In this document: positions 26,390 to 33,140 of the stretch, one piece after another
Layout: the number at the start of each line of letters is the position of its first letter
Position numbering within the stretch: position 1 is the stretch's first letter
Position numbers and translations under genes: made by a program
Notes under the pieces: generated by a model
The model's input: the letters and a program-made list of their open reading frames with translations, nothing else
Database searches by the model: none
What the model was told of the DNA's origin: nothing
Origin: Marinifilum caeruleilacunae
GTDB lineage: Bacteria; Bacteroidota; Bacteroidia; Bacteroidales; Marinifilaceae
Direction: 5' to 3'
Length of the DNA: 51,098 bases
NCBI RefSeq assembly: GCF_013141825.1
Contig: NZ_RZNH01000039.1
Coordinates: 1-51,098 of the forward strand

Positions 26390-27214
26390 ATGTCTATTAA
26401 AGCAGCAGACGTAGCCAAATTGCGTAAAGCAACTGGCGCAGGAATGATGGATTGTAAAAAAGCTCTTACTGAAGCAGAAGGAGATTTTGACGCAGCAGTA
26501 GAAATCATTCGTAAAAAAGGTATGGCAATTGCTAACAAACGTGCCGACAGAGAAGCAACTGAAGGTGTTGTATTAGCAAGAGTTTCTGAAGACAAGAAAA
26601 AAGGTGCTATCATTACTTTGAACTGTGAAACTGACTTCGTTGCTAAGAACGATGGTTTCGTTGAGTTCGCAGGTAAAATCCTTGATCTTGCATTGGCAAA
26701 CATGCCAGCTGACCTTGAAGCTTTGAAAGCTATCGAAATGGATGGTAGAACTATCGCTGATCAAGTTACTGAACAAACAGGTGTGATCGGTGAAAAAATT
26801 GATTTGAGCTTCTTCGATAAAATCGAAGCTGAAGCAGCAGTTGCTTATATCCACGCAGGTAACAAATTGGCTACTTTGATCGGTTTCAACAAAGATGTTG
26901 AAGATCAAATGGGTCGTGACGTTGCAATGCAAGCAGCAGCTATGGCTCCTATCGCGATTAACGAAGATGCAGTTCCTGCTGACGTTGTAGCTAAAGAGCT
27001 AGAGATTGGTAAAGAAAAAGCTCGTCTTGAAGGTAAGCCAGAGCAGATCCTTGACAAAATTGCTCAAGGTCGTTTAGGTAAATTCTTCAAAGAAGTTACT
27101 TTATTAAACCAGGACTTCGTTAAGGACGGTAAGAAAACTGTTAAGCAGTACCTTACTGAAGCTGACAAAGATTTAACTGTGGTTGAAATGAAGCGCTTCA
27201 CCCTAAATGCTTAA
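26390..27214 (+). CDS. tsf: Elongation factor Ts
   Basis: A 274-residue protein. The N-terminal UBA-like domain (AADVAKLRKATGAGMMDCKKAL) and the TDFVAKND motif that contacts EF-Tu are intact. The C-terminal dimerisation subdomain is present (LEGKPEQILDKIAQGRLGKF). It is the nucleotide exchange factor for EF-Tu. A strong terminator follows, so pyrH may be transcribed separately. Confidence 0.98.
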   Translation: MSIKAADVAKLRKATGAGMMDCKKALTEAEGDFDAAVEIIRKKGMAIANKRADREATEGVVLARVSEDKKKGAIITLNCETDFVAKNDGFVEFAGKILDLALANMPADLEALKAIEMDGRTIADQVTEQTGVIGEKIDLSFFDKIEAEAAVAYIHAGNKLATLIGFNKDVEDQMGRDVAMQAAAMAPIAINEDAVPADVVAKELEIGKEKARLEGKPEQILDKIAQGRLGKFFKEVTLLNQDFVKDGKKTVKQYLTEADKDLTVVEMKRFTLNA

Positions 27215-27233
27215 TACAATTATTATTACATAT

Positions 27234-27265
27234 AAAAAGAGTTCCTATTTCGGAACTCTTTTTTT
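27234..27265 (+). terminator. Rho-independent terminator after tsf
   Basis: AGAGTTCC pairs with GGAACTCT around a 6-nt loop, flanked by A and T runs. Confidence 0.88.
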
Positions 27266-27300
27266 GTGTCTTTTTCAATAATTTTTCACAACTTTAGAAT

Positions 27301-27383
27301 GCTTGAAGCTGATGGCTTGACGCTTACAGCTATAAATAGATAACCAAAGCTTGAGGATTGAAATCTGAAGCTTACAGCTGATA
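27301..27383 (+). repeat. Heptanucleotide short tandem repeat array (GCT-type), tsf-pyrH gap
   Basis: From 27301 to 27335 five consecutive 7-mers all begin GCT (GCTTGAA, GCTGATG, GCTTGAC, GCTTACA, GCTATAA). A second block at 27349-27383 keeps the 7-nt period with GCTTGAG and GCTTACA as clear members. The array ends 5 bp before the pyrH ATG, so it may influence pyrH translation. Related arrays lie at 28100-28213, 34133-34160 and 34693-34720. Confidence 0.7.
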
Positions 27384-27388
27384 AAAAA

Positions 27389-28099
27389 ATGGCTAAATAC
27401 AAAAGAGTACTTTTAAAATTAAGCGGCGAATCGTTAATGGGAGAACAACAATACGGAATCGATTCGCAACGATTAAACGATTATGCAGAGCAAATTAAAG
27501 AAATTACAGAACTTGGCGTCCAGGTAGGTATTGTAATTGGCGGTGGTAACATTTTTCGCGGTTTAAGCGGAGCAGCCAAAGGTTTCGATCGTGTAAAAGG
27601 AGACCAAATGGGAATGATGGCAACCGTTATCAACAGTCTGGCCCTAAATTCTGCCCTGGATGCAATCGGATGTAAATCGAGAGTACTTACAGCCATTAGA
27701 ATGGAACCAATTGGAGAGTTTTATTCGAAACAAAAAGCTGTTGATTACCTGGAAGAAGGTTACGTAACCATTTTCTCGGCAGGAACAGGAAACCCATATT
27801 TCACAACCGACACAGGCTCATCGCTACGAGGTATCGAAATTGAAGCCGATGCCATGCTAAAAGGAACTCGTGTAGATGGTATTTACACTGCAGATCCTGA
27901 GAAAGATCCGACAGCAACCAAATTTGAAAGCATTACTTTCGATGAGATTTACAACAAAAATCTGCGTATTATGGACCTTACAGCCACAACCATGTGTAAA
28001 GAAAATGACTTGAACATTGTTGTATTTGATATGGATACCAAAGGTAACCTAAAGAAAGTAATCGAAGGAGAAAACATTGGAACTGTAGTTCATAATTAA
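27389..28099 (+). CDS. pyrH: UMP kinase
   Basis: A 236-residue protein of the amino acid kinase fold. LLKLSGESLMG is the phosphate-binding N-terminus, VIGGGNIFRG the UMP-binding loop, KGDQMGMMATVINSLAL and FTTDTGSSLRGIEIEADAMLKGT the later signatures. It phosphorylates UMP to UDP in pyrimidine synthesis and is the bacterial hexameric type. The pyrH-frr order is conserved across bacteria. Confidence 0.98.
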   Translation: MAKYKRVLLKLSGESLMGEQQYGIDSQRLNDYAEQIKEITELGVQVGIVIGGGNIFRGLSGAAKGFDRVKGDQMGMMATVINSLALNSALDAIGCKSRVLTAIRMEPIGEFYSKQKAVDYLEEGYVTIFSAGTGNPYFTTDTGSSLRGIEIEADAMLKGTRVDGIYTADPEKDPTATKFESITFDEIYNKNLRIMDLTATTMCKENDLNIVVFDMDTKGNLKKVIEGENIGTVVHN

Positions 28100-28213
28100 G
28101 CTTTTAGCTATTGGCTCTTAGCAAATAAAAATAGTATCTTTAAGAGAAGTTAAATTCGTTTAGCATGTTTTATGGAGCACTATGAGCGAAACACATAAAG
28201 CCAATAGCTAAAA
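28100..28213. repeat. Inverted heptad element in the pyrH-frr gap
   Basis: The left side reads in heptads (GCTTTTA, GCTATTG, GCTCTTA). The arms TTTTAGCTATTGGCT (28102-28116) and its exact complement (28199-28213) form a perfect 15-bp inverted repeat around ~82 bp. It looks like a small non-autonomous palindromic insertion built from the same GCT heptads as the 27301 array. Confidence 0.68.
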
Positions 28214-28218
28214 ATTTA

Positions 28219-28226
28219 TATTTTTG
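28219..28226 (+). promoter_or_regulatory. Candidate -7 box for frr
   Basis: TATTTTTG matches TAnnTTTG directly after the inverted heptad element, 44 bp before the frr ATG. Confidence 0.45.
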
Positions 28227-28270
28227 TAAACACATACATTGATCAATAATTACAATAAAATCTTTCTCCT

Positions 28271-28834
28271 ATGACCGAAGAAGTTCAAATGTATCTGGAT
28301 GATGCAAAGGAAAAGATGGAAGCTGCAGTTGACCATCTTGAAAAAGAGTTACTTAAAATTCGTGCTGGAAAAGCTAGTCCAAGCATGTTAAACGGTGTTA
28401 TGGTAGACTACTATGGTAGTATGACTCCATTGGCACAGGTTGCTAATGTTAGTGTACCAGACCCAAGAACAATTGCTGTTCAGCCTTGGGAAAAAGCGAT
28501 GATTTCTCCTATTGAAAAGGCCATTATGAATGCCAACCTGGGTTTCAACCCTGATAACAACGGTGAAATTATCCGTATCAATATTCCTGCCTTAACAGAG
28601 GAACGCCGTGGCGATTTGGTAAAACAATCGAAAGCAGAATGCGAAAATGCAAAAGTAAGTATTCGTAATGCTCGCCGCGATACCAACGTTGAGTTGAAGA
28701 AATTGATTAAAGAAGGTTTATCTGAAGACCTTGAAAAAGACGCTGAAGCAGAAGTGCAAAATATGACCGACAACTACGGTAAAAAAATTGACGCTATGCT
28801 CTCAGAAAAAGAGAAAGATATTATGACCATATAA
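28271..28834 (+). CDS. frr: Ribosome recycling factor
   Basis: A 187-residue protein of normal length. The three-helix bundle and domain II are recognisable: LLKIRAGKASPSMLNGVMVDYYGSMTPLAQVA, VQPWEKAMISPIEKAI, and the final helix ERRGDLVKQSKAECENAKV...IRNARRD. It splits post-termination ribosomes together with EF-G. The gene is intact, but its last ~80 bp and terminator occur a second time at 29601-29712. Confidence 0.98.
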   Translation: MTEEVQMYLDDAKEKMEAAVDHLEKELLKIRAGKASPSMLNGVMVDYYGSMTPLAQVANVSVPDPRTIAVQPWEKAMISPIEKAIMNANLGFNPDNNGEIIRINIPALTEERRGDLVKQSKAECENAKVSIRNARRDTNVELKKLIKEGLSEDLEKDAEAEVQNMTDNYGKKIDAMLSEKEKDIMTI

Positions 28835-28838
28835 TAGA

Positions 28839-28870
28839 GAAAAAGCTGCCAGTAGGCAGCTTTTTTTTTT
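28839..28870 (+). terminator. Rho-independent terminator after frr
   Basis: AAAGCTGCC pairs with GGCAGCTTT around AGTA, followed by ten T. Confidence 0.88.
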
Positions 28871-28941
28871 GCTTTATATTGGCTTTTATCTTTCCTAAAC
28901 TTAGTTTCCTATCATTGAATAATGGGAAGTAATTCCAACCA

Positions 28942-29274
28942 TTAAATCAGACCTTCTGCTTCTAATGATTTCTTTAAAGAGTAGTAGTTTTCCAACTTCC
29001 TATCCTTTTCTAACTTCTTATGGATTTTCTTCATTTTTACAGGAGTTGAAAGCTCTTCAATGTTTTTAATTTTAATGGTGAGTTCATCCCCATCTTTTAG
29101 CTGCTTACTTAGCCAATAAATATGTTCGTGGTCTTTTGTATTCAAGCCCGAAAAATCAAGGTTTATCGCATCTTCATGCTCGTTTGTTAGCTTGGTAATT
29201 ATTAAAGACAAAACACCATCTTCTATTGAAGCAGAGGTTTTTTCCCCATTTAATTTCAATTCGAATCCAATCAT
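28942..29274 (-). CDS. Hypothetical 110-residue protein
   Basis: A small soluble protein with a beta-rich N-terminal half (FELKLNGEKTSASIEDGVLSLII) and a basic helical C-terminal half (MKKIHKKLEKDRKLENYYSLKKSLEAEG). It has no signal peptide, membrane segment or cysteine. I do not recognise the family. It lies between the two copies of the frr 3' end and on the strand opposite frr, which suggests it arrived with the segment that carries the duplication. Confidence 0.6.
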   Translation of the reverse strand: MIGFELKLNGEKTSASIEDGVLSLIITKLTNEHEDAINLDFSGLNTKDHEHIYWLSKQLKDGDELTIKIKNIEELSTPVKMKKIHKKLEKDRKLENYYSLKKSLEAEGLI

Positions 29275-29303
29275 TTTCTATTATTTATTTTATTATAGTC
29301 TTA

Positions 29304-29573
29304 TCATCTTTTTTTAAAAAACCGATTATAGAGCATGGCAATTAATCCCAGAAAATAGAAAACCAAGCATCCAATCGACAAGTAGGATTTTAAATGAAAT
29401 GCACCTAGAAGCCAAAGAATCAATCCAAACGATAAGTAATGCCAAATTTTTAAATACGTTTCATGCATCTTGTAATCTTTATTAAAAGTAATAAATACTA
29501 TTGGGTTAATAAACTGTACGGAATAAATCCAATTCACAAGCGATATGGACAGAACTGATGCCAGAATCGACAT
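29304..29573 (-). CDS. Small membrane protein of unknown function
   Basis: Read from the ATG at 29573 it has 89 residues with two clear C-terminal membrane segments (LSFGLILWLLGAF and YLSIGCLVFYFLGLIAML) and a basic end (NRFFKKR). The frame is open to 29729, but that part is antisense to the duplicated frr tail. A second ATG at 29468 gives 54 residues. I cannot decide between them; the first choice would translate the 21-nt repeats, which appear non-coding at the other site. No family recognised. Confidence 0.45.
   Translation of the reverse strand: MSILASVLSISLVNWIYSVQFINPIVFITFNKDYKMHETYLKIWHYLSFGLILWLLGAFHLKSYLSIGCLVFYFLGLIAMLYNRFFKKR
29530..29571 (-). repeat. Two 21-nt direct repeat units (GTCGAT-type), site A
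   Basis: On the minus strand GTCGATTCTGG starts at 29571 and GTCCATATCGC starts at 29550, exactly 21 nt apart. The second unit and its flank (ATATCGCTTGTGAAT) match the third unit at 31265-31285. See the three-unit copy at 31265-31327. Confidence 0.6.
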
Positions 29574-29600
29574 TTGTTTAACTTTAGTCCAAAAAAAAAA

Positions 29601-29712
29601 TGCAAAATATGACCGACAACTACGGTAAAAAATTGACGCCATGCTCTCAGAAAAAGAGAAAGATATTATGACCATATAATAGAGGAAAAGCTGCCAGAGG
29701 GCAGCTTTTTTT
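29601..29712 (+). pseudogene. Duplicated 3' end of frr with its terminator
   Basis: This stretch repeats 28755-28867: the last ~27 codons of frr, the stop and the hairpin terminator. I count about five differences over 106 bp, including one A lost from a run of seven that shifts the frame. The hairpin is still complete (GCTGCC-AGAG-GGCAGC, then seven T). The copy starts abruptly at TGCAAAATATG after a run of ten A, so the left junction is visible. It cannot encode a functional factor. Confidence 0.9.
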
Positions 29713-29741
29713 ATTAATAAAAATGGCATTAGGATATTTAC

Positions 29742-29939
29742 TTACTGTCTTTCTAGACTTTTCTTTTGTTCTCTTGAGAACAATACAATCAATCCAACAA
29801 TATCAAAGGCAGATCCTATAGAAATTAAAATTTTATAGTGTATATTTTCTGGAGCAATAACCATTATAGCTGAAATTTTCAACAGGAAACCTATCAGAAA
29901 TAAAGTAATTATTAGACGATAGTTAAACAAGTATTTCAT
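29742..29939 (-). CDS. Small two-helix membrane protein
   Basis: A 65-residue protein reading MKYLFNYRLIITLFLIGFLL, then a second segment (ILISIGSAFDIVGLIVLF) and a charged end (SREQKKSLERQ). It has two membrane segments and no motif I recognise. The open frame runs 13 codons further upstream. It could be an immunity-type or accessory membrane protein of the neighbouring lipoprotein gene, but this is inference from position only. Confidence 0.5.
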   Translation of the reverse strand: MKYLFNYRLIITLFLIGFLLKISAIMVIAPENIHYKILISIGSAFDIVGLIVLFSREQKKSLERQ

Positions 29940-29952
29940 AATATGTAGATTT

Positions 29953-30063
29953 TTATAAACAAGAGACTGCACAAGCAAAATAAACAGCTGCAGCAGCCCC
30001 CTTCTCTCCTAATTATTTTTTCTGAAGACAAGACAACACCAAAGTACAAGGAATACTGGTCAT
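29953..30063 (-). pseudogene. Possible decayed small gene with an Ala/Cys-rich tail
   Basis: From an ATG at 30063 the minus strand reads MTSIPCTLVLSCLQKK, a TAA stop, then in the same frame LGEKGAAAAVYFACAVSCL and a stop at 29953. The Ala/Cys-rich end resembles in composition the tail of the lipoprotein at 30515-31213. It may be the 3' remnant of a related gene. Chance is possible with so short a stretch. Confidence 0.3.
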
Positions 30064-30075
30064 AAAAATGGTTTT

Positions 30076-30222
30076 CTACTTTAGTTTATCTTTTAACTCA
30101 AAATATATCAAACCAAAAATAAGACCACAACAATGAGAGAGTATGCATATTTGCAATTTGAAATCGTCTTTTCAATACCACTGTACAAATTGTATGAAGA
30201 AATTAAAACCATTACACGACTT
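30076..30222 (-). pseudogene. Frameshifted remnant resembling the C-terminal half of a rhomboid-type membrane protein
   Basis: One minus-strand frame reads RVMVLISSYNLYSGIEKTISN, and after a one-frame shift another reads LQICILSHCCGLIFGLIYF followed by ELKDKLK and a stop at 30076. Together they recall the N-L-x-x-G ... H-x-x-G-L-x-x-G-L region of rhomboid proteins. No upstream half was found. The call rests on a short, frameshifted match. Confidence 0.28.
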
Positions 30223-30279
30223 ATTCAAATAGCGTAGGTATCTTGCATTGTTTGATTTATTCTATCTCCTGACTAAAGC

Positions 30280-30504
30280 TTAATCCAAATAGATTTTTTT
30301 TAGATATGTAAGACCTGTAAAGGGTATGAAACATTTAAAAAAATCTTTCCAACTCATTTTTAAAAACCTTAATCTTATAACTAATATTATTATCAAATAA
30401 GGAACAATAAAGTAGAGCATTGTATATACAGGAATAATCCCTGCAAACATATTTATTAATACGAATGGCAATACTGTTAAAATGATAAAAAGGTAATTGT
30501 TCAT
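30280..30504 (-). CDS. Small hydrophobic membrane protein
   Basis: A 74-residue protein with two or three membrane segments (YLFIILTVLPFVLINMF, YTMLYFIVPYLIIILVI) and a basic C-terminus (WKDFFKCFIPFTGLTYLKKIY). It starts 10 bp after the stop of the lipoprotein gene and is probably in the same transcript. The size and topology suit a small immunity or partner protein, but no family is recognised. Confidence 0.5.
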   Translation of the reverse strand: MNNYLFIILTVLPFVLINMFAGIIPVYTMLYFIVPYLIIILVIRLRFLKMSWKDFFKCFIPFTGLTYLKKIYLD

Positions 30505-30514
30505 GATCTTTATT

Positions 30515-31213
30515 TTAATAATTATAAAAAGTTGCTCTTCCAGCACAACCTATACTTGTTCCGATCGCACATGATGGTCCAAATGCAACACAAAACATTG
30601 CCTCAACACTACCAGCAACTGTACCACTAGACATTCTATCCATTGCTCTTCCAATACATTTTCCCCACCTTCCAAACCAACCTTTTGTATTGGACAAATT
30701 CTCAATATCATTAAAAGTTGTCAATGAAAGTATCTCCTCATCTTTTATATGAATTTTAAAAAGGAGGTCATAGTTATCATTATAAATCCCCGTTATAACT
30801 TCCTGATTTGAAATAAATTCTTGTGATATGAAAATACTTTCTTCAGAAATCTTATTATCTGAATTTATTAAAGAGGCAAGTGTATATTTATTTGCAGAAC
30901 TTCCACATCCTTCTACCAAAATTGCTTTTACATCCGAATTGTCATATTCATAAATTGTAGCATCCTCAAAATCCCAAGTTACAATCTCTTCAGTAGATTT
31001 CGTGCTATATTCATTTAATGAAACAAACATACAATTATTCATATCAGCTTTTTGCCTAATTGCTTTTAGCAAAGCATCATTATTTAATTTAAATGAATCA
31101 ACTACTTTATATTCTATCAAAGAATTATCTTCTTTCTTTTCTATTTCAGTTTGACGATCATCACAAGCATAAAACAATGCAAAACAAAAGAGTAATAAAT
31201 TTAACTTTTTCAT
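30515..31213 (-). CDS. Lipoprotein with a Gly/Ala/Cys-rich C-terminal tail
   Basis: A 232-residue protein. The start at 31213 gives a lipoprotein signal (LNLLLFCFALFYAC, Cys at 17). The middle (~residues 25-170) is acidic and beta-rich without a known motif. The last ~55 residues change character: GWFGRWGKCIGRAMDRMSSG, then small and hydrophobic residues with three cysteines (MFCVAFGPSCAIGTSIGCAG). Such a tail resembles bacteriocin-like or membrane-inserting peptides. The function is unknown. The 21-nt repeats at 31265-31327 lie upstream and a small membrane protein gene follows. Confidence 0.62.
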   Translation of the reverse strand: MKKLNLLLFCFALFYACDDRQTEIEKKEDNSLIEYKVVDSFKLNNDALLKAIRQKADMNNCMFVSLNEYSTKSTEEIVTWDFEDATIYEYDNSDVKAILVEGCGSSANKYTLASLINSDNKISEESIFISQEFISNQEVITGIYNDNYDLLFKIHIKDEEILSLTTFNDIENLSNTKGWFGRWGKCIGRAMDRMSSGTVAGSVEAMFCVAFGPSCAIGTSIGCAGRATFYNY

Positions 31214-31264
31214 ATTTCTCGACTTTAATATTATTATTGTTTCATAATTTATATCGTACAATTC

Positions 31265-31327
31265 TGATTCACAAGCGATATCGACAAACGATAGCTGAGC
31301 ATCGACAAAGCTGGTGCTGGCATCGAC
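31265..31327 (-). repeat. Three 21-nt direct repeat units (GTCGAT-type), site B
   Basis: On the minus strand GTCGATG starts at 31327 and 31306 and GTCGATA at 31285, so the period is exactly 21 nt, two helical turns. The array lies 50-115 bp before the lipoprotein ATG. A two-unit version lies at 29530-29571. The layout suits side-by-side binding of a regulator, but the repeats could also be an insertion-linked sequence. Confidence 0.62.
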
Positions 31328-31383
31328 ATGTGAATAGTTTTTTGTTGAAAATGACCGATTGAGCCTGGAAAAAAAATGCACAA

Positions 31384-31413
31384 AAAAAGAGCTACCTATT
31401 GGCAGCTCTTTTT
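31384..31413. terminator. Bidirectional hairpin downstream of the M56 sensor gene
   Basis: AAAAGAGCT pairs with AGCTCTTTT, with inner CC/GG pairs, flanked by A and T runs on both sides. It ends the M56 gene transcript on the minus strand. Its centre (GCTACC-TATT-GGCAGC) resembles the frr terminator (GCTGCC-AGTA-GGCAGC). Confidence 0.65.
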
Positions 31414-31437
31414 AATCTATTTGATCTCTAAATTATT

Positions 31438-32721
31438 CTATTGCAATCTGAATTGAAGTTGAAACTGAAGTTCCTGCCCAATCCATTCCTGCTTGGTCAA
31501 TTGCGGCAAGGCATTTAGAATTCGAAGTGTTTCTTTCTCCAGACTTTTTATCCCTTTCTGCTTATCGGCCAGTTTAGTTCCCGCAGTTTTGTATGAGGTA
31601 ATTACTACCTCTTCAATTTTCACCGCACTCTTTTTCTTTCGTTTTGCAATTACCACATCCTTTACTTTTCCATCGTCACCCACCTTAACAAGAGCAATTA
31701 CTTTTGCTTCTGTGTGGCTCTCTTGCGCTACTAGCGGATATTTCACTCTTCTGGCAATATATTTTTGCAAATCCAATTTACTCGAAATGGTCTTTTCAGC
31801 TTTCTTTTCCATCGAATCCGTAGCTTTTGGCTCTGGATTGGTAAATGCCAACATGCTAAAGGCCAAAATTGGCAGTAGCAGTAAAATTTTAAATCGATCT
31901 ATGGTTCTATGATTATCTAATTTGTTCATCATTATAATTCTTTTTTTAGTTAGACTTTGATTGTAATTATTAACCAAGTGACTTTGTCCCTGCTGTCGCA
32001 CAAGCTGCAGTAAGGAGTATTGATAATCTTTCGGATCGGGCACACTCTTTAGCATGATGTTGTCAACACAAAATTCATGATTATTGGCAATTAAACTTCG
32101 TAACCACCATGCAAAAGGGTTCCACCACTGAAAAATCAGCATGCATTCAACTAAACTAAGGTCAACAGAGTGCCAATCGGCGCAATGGGTTTTTTCGTGC
32201 TCTAAAATCAGTTGCCTGTCTTTACTTTCCTCTAAGTCTTCAGAAATAAATATGGTCCTGAAAAATGAGAACGGCCCCAGATTTGAATCTGGCAAAACAG
32301 CCAACGAAAAGCCTTTATAGGATTTTGATTTAGCTTTCTTTTTCAGACTCCAAATGGACCGATAGCCATATAAAAGCCGAAGCAGGAAAACTAAACTAAT
32401 CAATCCGTACAAAGCAAATCCCAATAGTTCTGCTGAAAAGGAAAATTGATTTACGACCATAGGTGCATCAGAATTGTTTTGGGCTCCAAATACCAGGTTT
32501 TGCACGGGTGCAAATTCGCTTTCGTTCGCAAAGATTAGTTTTTTAACCCATACAGGCATGGCAAGCAATGGCACAATCCATGGCAATAAAAGGCTACCAA
32601 TTAGCCAATACCTGTTGCGTTTGTAAAAATGGTCGTTCGATAATACCAGCACATATAAAAGAACTGATATGGCCAGAACAATTCCACCTTTAATTTGATA
32701 TTCCCAAAACATTTCGATCAT
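31438..32721 (-). CDS. BlaR1/MecR1-type M56 metallopeptidase with a TonB-like C-terminal domain
   Basis: A 427-residue membrane protein. Three N-terminal membrane segments (about 12-30, 38-58, 98-118) precede the zinc site H175-E176-K-T-H179 (LILEHEKTHCADWH), and another segment lies at about 278-293 (FKILLLLPILAFSMLAF). The C-terminus (RRVKYPLVAQESHTEAKV...VGDDGKVKDVVI) resembles a TonB C-terminal domain rather than the penicillin-binding sensor of BlaR1. It starts 3 bp after the BlaI-type gene and should release that repressor by proteolysis after a periplasmic signal. The signal is unknown. Confidence 0.9.
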   Translation of the reverse strand: MIEMFWEYQIKGGIVLAISVLLYVLVLSNDHFYKRNRYWLIGSLLLPWIVPLLAMPVWVKKLIFANESEFAPVQNLVFGAQNNSDAPMVVNQFSFSAELLGFALYGLISLVFLLRLLYGYRSIWSLKKKAKSKSYKGFSLAVLPDSNLGPFSFFRTIFISEDLEESKDRQLILEHEKTHCADWHSVDLSLVECMLIFQWWNPFAWWLRSLIANNHEFCVDNIMLKSVPDPKDYQYSLLQLVRQQGQSHLVNNYNQSLTKKRIIMMNKLDNHRTIDRFKILLLLPILAFSMLAFTNPEPKATDSMEKKAEKTISSKLDLQKYIARRVKYPLVAQESHTEAKVIALVKVGDDGKVKDVVIAKRKKKSAVKIEEVVITSYKTAGTKLADKQKGIKSLEKETLRILNALPQLTKQEWIGQELQFQLQFRLQ

Positions 32722-32724
32722 AGC

Positions 32725-33099
32725 TTACTCTTTATCTTCTTTTTTTTCAATCAGATCAATGAGCTCCTTAAGGTCATCAACATTTAGTTTTTCTTCCTTT
32801 ACAAAGTAGGAAACCACACTTTTGTAGGAAGACTCAAAATAGTCCGATACCACATTTTTAATGAATAACTTCCGATATTCCTCTCTAGTGATCACGGGAT
32901 AATATTCGTGTGTATTCCCATAGGAGTTGTGCGCTACAAATCCTTTTTCCTCTAATCCGCGAATTAGGGTGCTAAAAGTATTGTAATGTGGCCTTGGTTC
33001 CGGATGCTCTTTCAATAAGTCCTTTACGAAACCCTTACCGGCATTCCACAATATTTTCATCACATCCTCTTCCCGTTTCGTTAGTCGTTTTGTATGCAT
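32725..33099 (-). CDS. BlaI/MecI-family transcriptional repressor
   Basis: A 124-residue winged-helix protein: KRLTKREEDVMKILWNAGKGFVKDLL is the family N-terminus, then HYNTFSTLIRGLEEKGFVAH and YYPVITREEYRKLF, with a C-terminal dimerisation helix. The start at 33099 gives the usual length. An in-frame ATG at 33123 is possible, but the TTG at 33138 lies upstream of the predicted transcript start. It forms an operon with the M56 sensor. The promoter is covered by four tandem candidate operators, so it should be autorepressed. Confidence 0.93.
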   Translation of the reverse strand: MHTKRLTKREEDVMKILWNAGKGFVKDLLKEHPEPRPHYNTFSTLIRGLEEKGFVAHNSYGNTHEYYPVITREEYRKLFIKNVVSDYFESSYKSVVSYFVKEEKLNVDDLKELIDLIEKKEDKE

Positions 33100-33140
33100 T
33101 ACATTGCCTTTTTTATTTACCATGAATCTAGTTGACAAAT

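Noticed and set aside
27301-27383. CRISPR array
   Set aside because: The units are 7 nt long without unique spacers, and no cas genes are present.
31214-31381. Coding extension of the lipoprotein through the 21-nt repeats
   Set aside because: A clear lipoprotein signal starts at 31213. The 21-nt units read as heptapeptides only because 21 is a multiple of three.
33100-33138. TTG start for the BlaI-type gene
   Set aside because: It lies at or before the predicted transcription start, and the family N-terminus begins at 33099.
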